Source: Rodentolepis nana
Lineage: Eukaryota > Platyhelminthes > Cestoda > Cyclophyllidea > Hymenolepididae
NCBI GenBank assembly: GCA_900617975.1
Contig: UZAE01014350.1
Coordinates: forward strand, 1-15,072
Reading direction: 5' to 3'
DNA length: 15,072 bases
Part shown: positions 9,948-15,072 of the stretch, piece by piece
How positions within the stretch are numbered: the stretch's first letter is position 1
Layout of the letters: each line of letters opens with the position of its first letter
The notes under the pieces: model-generated
Seen by the model: the letters and a program-made list of their open reading frames with translations, nothing else
What the model was told of the DNA's origin: nothing
Databases searched by the model: none
Made by a program: the position numbers and the translations under genes

Positions 9948-10157
9948 TCAAGCCCTCGAAACAAACCTGACTTCGCGAATTCGTCTCCGTGTTGCTGCAA
10001 CGAGAATGGCGTAGAAAATGCCGATCGAGCGCCTTGTTGCCACGCTGAGACCAAATCGGACACAGAAGACGATTTTGAGATGATCTTTGCCAATGGCAAG
10101 AAATACAAACGCTATTTTAAGAGGCATATAGTCTTCCAAAAGCATGTTTGCCGTCAG
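9948..10157 (+). CDS. Exon 4 (70 codons, phase 0-0), Cys-rich block of the unrecognised protein
   Basis: The acceptor ttttttacctttcatag ends at 9947 and the donor is the textbook CAG|GTAAGT at 10158. It has exactly 210 bp with no stop, phase 0 at both ends, and the same strand and phase as the neighbouring exons. The product begins SSPRNKPDFANSSPCCCNEN, continues with a second Cys/His cluster APCCHAE, an acidic linker KSDTEDDFEMIF and a strongly basic end KKYKRYFKRHIVFQKH. Five Cys and one His within about 20 residues could bind metal or be lipidated, and the basic end could bind membrane lipid, nucleic acid or a partner; both are inferences. There is no ATG at its head because it is internal. 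Its length allows in-frame skipping. Antisense frames over it are shadows. Family not recognised; an exon of a different overlapping gene is possible but less likely given the phase match. Confidence 0.65.
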
Positions 10158-11399
10158 GTAAGTCCGCATTGATTTCGCAATTAAGTAATTCAAATATTAA
10201 GCTGAATAATCAGCCTAGAATTTCAGCTCAGAACTGAGAAGTATAGGAAACATCGCAAATATATTGGTTAATCTTTTACTCCATTCTTTTAATCTAATTG
10301 ATATCCACTCAGCTACTGCGATTCACCTGCTTGTTCGATGAATTTAATGTGTCTTGTCTATTTACTTCATTGTAAGCAATAGTAAGCAATAGGAAAATAT
10401 ATGTCAACTCGATTTAAGGTCTACAGGCTTCCATCCCTTATAGGTTGTGGCCTCATTAGTGGATGTATAAATCTCCACGAGATCTTGGTATGCTAATTTT
10501 TTAACAACGAGTTAAATTCCATTAGAAAATTGTTTACATACTTACATTTTCTTGAGTTTCTTCACTTTGAGTTCAACGGTTCCTCCTTATGATTCTGCCT
10601 TCGAAATCTTCCCATTTTCTTTCGAATTTCTCAGAAGATGCCTTACCAATCAATTGTTTTCTAATAATTTATAATATAAAGCCAATAGTAACGCGCTTCA
10701 GGAGAAAAGCTTGCAAATAACCAGAATTCTGGTCAAAAGTATGCAACTCATGTTTTTTAAAAATGTTGCGAGTTGAATTGACAATTTTAATGAAACCGAC
10801 TATGGGACAAAGTAAACTATTGTTAACAAAAGTTTCTTATTTTATTTTCTCGCATATCGGAAATTTTTTTAGCTGTCAACTTATTAACTCGTCCATAAAC
10901 CACTATTTGTTTTAATACAGTCGATCAAAATTGCCTCCAATTGAAGTTTGCTCAAAACAGTTAACCGCTATAATTGATTTATTAAATTAATTTTATTTAT
11001 ATATAAGGTTACATTTAAATATATAGCCCTAAAGTGTTTCAAACATTTTAAGTGCTTTTATTGTGTGACCGAAATTCACTACATTAATTAATTATTTATT
11101 AAAATTTGTTGGTTTCATAATATGCAGTCGTGGTGACTAAATGATATACCAGAATGCCAAAAACAGCGGGCATTTAGAATGTCATGCTATATGCCGATAC
11201 GGCCAACTTTTTTGCAAAGTACGAGGTCTTTACACCATTACAGAACAAAATTTCTTACAAATATATGCTTGGCTGTATGCCCAGAACACCTTTTTTTCAG
11301 TAGAATGTTACGCTACTTAGTACGTAATATATTAGTGCTTTTAGTCAAGGTAAGTCGAACTGTACGATCACGTGTGTGTATCGCTGTCAATAATATTTT

Positions 11400-11478
11400 G
11401 AGGTGTGCGGTTAGCACAGTGGCTACCTTGCTCAGGAGGTCAGCTGAAGATTGAAATCCGGCACTAGCGCTGATAATC
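11400..11478 (+). mobile_element. tRNA-like SINE head (A-box and B-box like)
   Basis: The string ggttagcacagtgg (11409-11422) closely resembles the D-arm/A-box of eukaryotic tRNAs and tRNA-derived SINEs. About 35 bases on, gattgaaatcc (11449-11459) resembles the T-arm B-box consensus GGTTCRANNCC with a G for C in the core. The spacing is about right for a tRNA. The acceptor and anticodon stems do not fold well by eye and the flanks do not show a CCA end, so this is a decayed tRNA-derived element rather than a working tRNA gene. Its 3' body and tail were not delimited. Confidence 0.45.
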
Positions 11479-11614
11479 GCACTTCTTATCAGGTAGTTTC
11501 CATGATAGTAACCATACTGAATTGTCAAAAAAACTTACCTTAACAACATGCGTTGATAAATCACTTGTTTCAAGTTTATATTTGTGATATCGTGCCGACC
11601 GATTTCCCAGATGT

Positions 11615-11970
11615 ATTTATTTATGTCAAATGGCAGGCGTTTTGATAGTTATCATTAGCCCTTTAGTTGACTTCAGGCTTCACAGAGGGGGAGGAACATC
11701 AAAGTGAAAAAAAATCGAGAGGGGGGGGGAACAGGAGAGTGATTCACAGATCTTAAAGAGACCGAAGGGTGCTTCAAAGAAGTAAAAGAGACAAACACAA
11801 AGGTAGAAAAAAGGTGAGGTGAGTACTGTAGAAGTGGTGGAATATGACATATAGTGGGGTCATGGTAGTTTGAAGTGAGAAGTCAACTGCCGGTTAATAG
11901 ACTTCTTTACCGTATGAGTATACGTTGCCCAGGATGCACCACATGGAGGTAAGTCTATCCCACACCCCAC
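11615..11970 (-). mobile_element. Short interspersed element, copy 3 (full length, perfect TSD)
   Basis: The best-preserved ends in the window: ttcccagatgt occurs at 11604-11614 and again, identical, at 11971-11981. The enclosed 356 bp read on the minus strand as GTGGGGTGTGGGATAGACTT at the 5' end and a CATAAATAAAT terminus at the 3' end. It contains tgagtatacgttgccca (11915-11931), gtgaggtgagtactgt (11814-11829), an interrupted GACAAACACA tract, a G run (11721-11729) and the LINE-like tail (about 11632-11700). The perfect TSD suggests the youngest insertion here. There is no coding capacity and no clear pol III box, so it depends on a partner reverse transcriptase. Confidence 0.85.
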
Positions 11971-12215
11971 TTCCCAGATGTTATATTCAGACAGAATGAT
12001 CTTGTTTACTGTTTAATAGAGACATTTACAGGGGTAAATCTGTCCGCACATTTTCTTGCCCGAGAATATGTATTAGAGAAGAGGACTTTCTATTTGTGCA
12101 TAGCTTGGTCTGTGACTAACTGGGCACCTTAATGAGATCAGTAACACGGCTACACGTTCCAGATTGCGTGAATTACCCGAGTTCAATCATTTTAGCGTGG
12201 TGCTCTCCCTAATGA

Positions 12216-12237
12216 TAAATTAAATATATTTAATTTA
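12216..12237. repeat. 22-bp perfect AT palindrome
   Basis: The arms taaattaaata and tatttaattta are exact reverse complements with no spacer. In AT-rich intronic DNA this may be chance; it could extrude as a small cruciform. No function is claimed. Confidence 0.7.
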
Positions 12238-12608
12238 ATATAAAAAGGGATAAGATCTCCTACATTTTTTGCATTCCATCTAAACACATGGAAATTAGTA
12301 CGATTTATTTGAAAACGAACTAGAATTTACCGATGTTCTGGTTAATAAATATGGCCTTTTGTTGCAAAAAGGAGGCGAAGTGTTCCAAGTTTAAATGAAA
12401 AGAAATTTATCTGACTTATGGTTAAATTTATTCAATTTCACTGTCAGCTTTACCGGGTAAGTTTGAAATACTCACAATCTCGTCCAGTTATCATTTGGAA
12501 AACACTTTCCATTACTTGAATGGTTACTTCTGAACATCAATTCATATTTCTCGGGTGCACTATTTAACTATTTAGTTCCATAGTAGTTTTATGGGTTTTA
12601 TTATCGAT

Positions 12609-12763
12609 TATTTATCTATATCAAATGACAGGCTTTATGATTTTCATCCATTAGTCCTTTAGCTTACTTCCGGCTTCACGGGGAGGTTGGGGGGGGGGGG
12701 GGGGGAGGGGACAGAAGAGTGATTCACAGTTGCAAGGGAGACAGACTGTACGTACGTCTGTAA
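12609..12763 (-). mobile_element. Short interspersed element, copy 4 (5'-truncated)
   Basis: Only the 3' 155 bp of the family are present on the minus strand: the tail (about 12615-12680), a 17-G run (12689-12705), acagaagagtgattcacag and the start of the acaga tract. The flanks gttttattatcgat (12595-12608) and gttttaatatagat (12764-12777) match at 12 of 14 bases and are read as a target-site duplication, so the truncation happened during insertion, as is usual for LINE-driven retroposition. The 5' edge contains the small inverted repeat cagac..gtctg. Confidence 0.75.
12689..12705. repeat. G run (17) inside short element copy 4
   Basis: Seventeen G in the tail-proximal part of the element, where copies 1 to 3 have shorter purine stretches (gagggggg or similar). 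It appears to be a slippage-prone site inherited by each copy. Confidence 0.85.
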
Positions 12764-12874
12764 GTTTTAATATAGATGGCCAATTCTTCTCCTTTTCAAA
12801 CACCAATAAGATTTGATCTCGTTGTCTACCACTTACTAACAATCCATAATGACCATAATCTATTTTGATTCCAG

Positions 12875-13166
12875 GTGGTTGTGGCTCCTTCTCTACCAGA
12901 CGGGAGTGGACCTGATTTGTCTCGTCAAGTCGTTCAAGGTCCAGTTCAAATCTGTCGTTTGGAAAATGGGACTCAATTGTCTCCATCCAAAAGCAAAGGT
13001 CAACTCTCAACACTTTCCAACAGTGGAGATTTTCCATCGTGTTCGACTTCGACTCTACTGAGAGGAGATGATTCGAGTAGTTGTAGCAGCAACAGTTTTA
13101 ACAATGGCAAACCGCCTGTCGTTCCTACTCCACCGAATGCAACTCTGTCATCGGCCAACAATACAT
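12875..13166 (+). CDS. Exon 5 (Ser-rich) of the unrecognised protein
   Basis: The acceptor tattttgattccag ends at 12874 and the donor is ACAT|GTAAGT at 13167. It has 292 bp, entering in phase 0 and leaving in phase 1, so at least one more exon must lie to the right of the window. The product begins VVVAPSLPDGSGPDLSRQVV, continues QGPVQICRLENGTQLSPSKS, then a long Ser-rich, low-complexity stretch with DDSSSCSSNSFNNGKPPVVP and PTPPNATLSSANN. The opening Pro/Val segment is the most conserved-looking part, while the rest has the disordered Ser/Asn/Pro composition of exon 1. Several SP and TP sites could be proline-directed kinase targets (inference). Antisense frames opposite it are shadows. No domain family is recognised. 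Confidence 0.75.
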
Positions 13167-13709
13167 GTAAGTCTTTTACCAAAACATGATTGCTTTTCCA
13201 TCCACGGACCATTAAGTGATAGGCCATTCTGAATGGGTTTTGGTGAGATATGACCTGCATCTTCTGTATTTCTGTGCTTCTATACGACTATTTTTGTTTC
13301 ACTAATCTTGTTTTTTTTTGCTAAATCACATGTTTTTTCTCTAATACCCACTGGTGGTTTCAGAGGTTAAATGTGAAATAATATGATGGCATTCTTCCGT
13401 TTCCCAATGTCATGTTGTAATCGTCCGCTTGCAGAATGAACGCGACGTTATTGTTTTCCATTTCTAACCGACGAAGGGTCAGTTTACTCGCTTTAGGGGT
13501 TACGTGTGTTGGCGACAATTACTTCTATTCAATTTTTCAATAATCTTGCTCCTATGTGCTGTTCTACCAGACGTAGGCAATTTTGGCAGTCTAAAGACGT
13601 GATTTGATTGCACTTCTTCCTCGTGTTCTTCAGCACACGTTTCATATCTCGCACAAGTACTAACTATTTATGCATGTCAAATACTTTTAATGCATTTTAT
13701 ACAAGCCCA

Positions 13710-13719
13710 CCCCCCCCCC
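13710..13719. repeat. C run (10)
   Basis: Ten C on the + strand, interrupted only at the edges (cccaccccccccccaca). It lies about 60 bp outside the 3' end of the second LINE fragment. Confidence 0.9.
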
Positions 13720-13753
13720 ACAAAAATAACACGGTAAAAAACGGATTTAAATG

Positions 13754-13773
13754 ATAATAATAATTATTATTAT
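13754..13773. repeat. 20-bp TAA/TTA palindrome at the LINE 3' end
   Basis: ataataataattattattat is a perfect palindrome at the junction between flanking DNA and the 3' end of LINE fragment B. The TTA half is probably the element's own TAA-type tail on the minus strand. The ATAATAATAAT half is probably the target, because a similar taataataat lies beyond the element's other end near 14325-14337. Confidence 0.6.
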
Positions 13774-14318
13774 TTCAAATTGCAGGCTTTATGATATTTA
13801 TCATTAGCCCTTAAATTCTGACTTCAGCTTTCCCCACGGATGAGGGGTACATATACAGCAGTTCATTAGCTGTCTTCTTGCTTCCCAGTATCTCTGGCTT
13901 TCCGTCATTGTCTTTAGGGCTGGACATCGAATCAGGTGAATCTTCTCCATTTCCTCCTGTAGATTACATAGGGGGGATGTGGGTTGAGTGCATACTCCCA
14001 ATCTGTGAAGGTGTTTTGCCAGGCAATCGTGTCCGGTACGTAGTCTACACTCAGCAACGGCTTCGATTCTTGGCCAGTCGGCTATGTCGGAGAGTGCCAC
14101 TGTTCACTGCTTCTCCTTTTTTCGAGCTTTAAGTTCGTTGCGCTTTGTGGTATTGAATTCTCTCCTGATTAAGATCTTCGTTGTGTGGAAAGACATCGAC
14201 CGGTCTGTGCCTTGCAAAATTGTTGTCAGCAAGCTCATTGCCTTTAATGCCACAGTGACCAGGAATCCATTGTAGGACCACTGTTTTGTTTTTCCTCTCA
14301 GTAGCTGTTAGAGTTTTT
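13774..14318 (-). mobile_element. LINE fragment B: RNase H end and intact-length C-terminal CCHC domain
   Basis: A minus-strand, 5'-truncated I/Jockey-type LINE fragment. Near 14303-14235 it reads TERKNKTVVLQWIPGHCG then IKGNELAD, the last RNase H motif in good condition. A frameshift and small deletion follow, then MSFHTTKILIRREFNTTKRN (about 14195-14140). In the linker, KARKKEKQ is followed by a stop where fragment A has Trp. From 14100 the frame is open for 98 codons: ADWPRIEAVAECRLRTGHDC, LAKHLHRLGVCTQPT, a zinc-knuckle PLCNLQEEMEKIHLIRCPAL with the first Cys changed to Ser, SQRYWEARRQLMN and the end WGKLKSEFKG. The stop TAA (13804-13806) is followed by TGA and TAA, only about 20 bp from the end. 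The partner domains (endonuclease, reverse transcriptase) are absent. The copy is dead but less decayed than fragment A. Confidence 0.88.
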
Positions 14319-14477
14319 TTATTATAATAATAATAATCCTACATTCTTTTGCAAGCGCCGTATTCAGTTACTATCGTAGATCCATTATTAATATGAAAAC
14401 ACGAAAATTGTTATTATCTTTTTATTTAAAATTCACAATGAAACAGAACACAGGTGACCTGTTTTATCTCGCCCACA

Positions 14478-14480
<3 letters not shown>

Positions 14481-14510
<30 letters not shown>
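14481..14510. repeat. (AT)15 microsatellite
   Basis: Thirty bases of uninterrupted AT. It produces an artificial Ile-Tyr repeat in an open frame across 14454-14690, so that frame is not taken as a gene. Confidence 0.95.
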
Positions 14511-14513
<3 letters not shown>

Positions 14514-15072
14514 GCACATGTCAGTTTGTCATCAATTCAAGTGAACCCCAACACTTGTTATTGTCAAGGTAGCACTGTCATGTTCGGCCTCATCGACAAA
14601 TTGAAACAAAGTTGCAAACAGTCCTTGACAAATTTTACTAAAAACACGTCTCAATCAACTTTCACCCTTGGTCTTGAACTTTATTTTTGAGATTATAAGC
14701 TAATTATGCAATAAGCAAGTTTACTTTTGTATTTGTATTTCTATTTTAGGCTCAAAGGCAGCTAATCTATCAACTTTTTAAAGTTGGGAAAATTCACAGT
14801 GATTTGCATCTTTTTGTGTTGACGTAAGCCCCCTCTCTCTACAAGAGTTAGAGGCACTTCAAGTCATTAACTTGGGTTTAACGGCCAAAAAAATTGCAAA
14901 ACAGCTTAAGTTGATGATTTCATTTTAACAAACTGAAAGGCAAATCTTATTATCCATCAACAATAATTTAGTTTTAAATATTAAAATTTAAAATTAATTG
15001 ACTTCCATCGGATTCCAATACCTAACTTCCTAGAATGCCAAGACGTTGGCCTTATGCAAATCTGAAACCTGT

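Larger units (their letters stand above)
10158..12874 (+). other. Intron 4 of the host gene (2.7 kb)
   Basis: Runs from GTAAGT at 10158 to tattttgattccag at 12874. Positions 10158-11390 are AT-rich and hold nothing I can support. Further right are a tRNA-like SINE head (about 11400-11475), two copies of the short interspersed family (11615-11970 and 12609-12763) and a 22-bp AT palindrome (12216-12237). Positions 11985-12590 are otherwise featureless. Confidence 0.6.
13167..15072 (+). other. Intron 5 of the host gene (continues beyond the window)
   Basis: Starts at GTAAGT (13167). No acceptor followed by a phase-compatible open stretch convinced me before the window ends. It holds a C run, a LINE fragment (13774-14318), TAA-type repeats and an (AT)15 tract. 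From 14515 to the end there are only short frames, one with a helix-turn-helix-like composition (14803-14928) described under findings. Confidence 0.5.

Noticed and set aside
10427..10488. Possible exon between ggtctacag and GATCTTG|GTATGC
   Set aside because: The acceptor has a poor pyrimidine tract, the length is not a multiple of three, and the phase does not fit its neighbours.
11302..11347. Possible small exon between tttttttcag and CAAG|GTAAGT
   Set aside because: The splice signals look good, but the 46-49 bp length breaks the phase-0 chain between exons 4 and 5, the peptide is low-information, and the donor lies close to a degraded SINE head.
14454..14690. 78-codon frame across the (AT)15 tract
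   Set aside because: Its start is the Ile-Tyr repeat made by the microsatellite. The rest (VMFGLIDKLKQSCKQSL) is slightly coding-like but has no acceptor in a fitting phase.

Overview
This window looks like animal (metazoan) nuclear DNA: AT-rich, with short protein-coding islands bounded by GT..AG splice signals, introns of 0.7 to 5.4 kb, many retroelement relics and mononucleotide runs. No operons, Shine-Dalgarno sites, phage genes or CRISPR arrays were seen. The RNase H/zinc-knuckle pieces are of an I/Jockey-type LINE that I associate from memory with arthropods, especially spiders. That lineage hint is weak.

Host gene, + strand: five exons are proposed (about 459-1031, 1704-2040, 4380-4505, 9948-10157, 12875-13166). 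Their splice phases join without a stop (2/2, then 0/0, 0/0, 0/0), leaving an open phase-1 donor at the right. They give about 512 codons of a protein rich in Ser and Pro, with poly-Pro blocks, Tyr motifs and one Cys-rich block. It resembles a cytoplasmic scaffold or adaptor, but I do not recognise the family. Neither the start nor the stop codon is in the window.

Introns: four copies (2229-2556, 2896-3199, 11615-11970, 12609-12763) belong to a short interspersed element of about 300-356 bp, three of them bounded by 11-14 bp target-site duplications. Two 5'-truncated LINE fragments (about 3383-4120 and 13774-14318) carry the RNase H end and a terminal CCHC domain. All six lie on the minus strand, antisense to the host gene. 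The short elements share the last 60-75 bp of the LINE, including its last codons and stop. This looks like a SINE/LINE partnership, or an internally deleted LINE derivative, and is the most interesting thing here. A second, tRNA-like SINE head lies near 11400-11475.

The rest is AT-rich intron with G/C runs (one of 25 G next to an ambiguous base at 7837), an (AT)15 tract, a 13-bp direct repeat bracketing 217 bp, and a possible unlinked terminal exon near 9022-9313. I saw no defence, toxin, viral or metabolic system.
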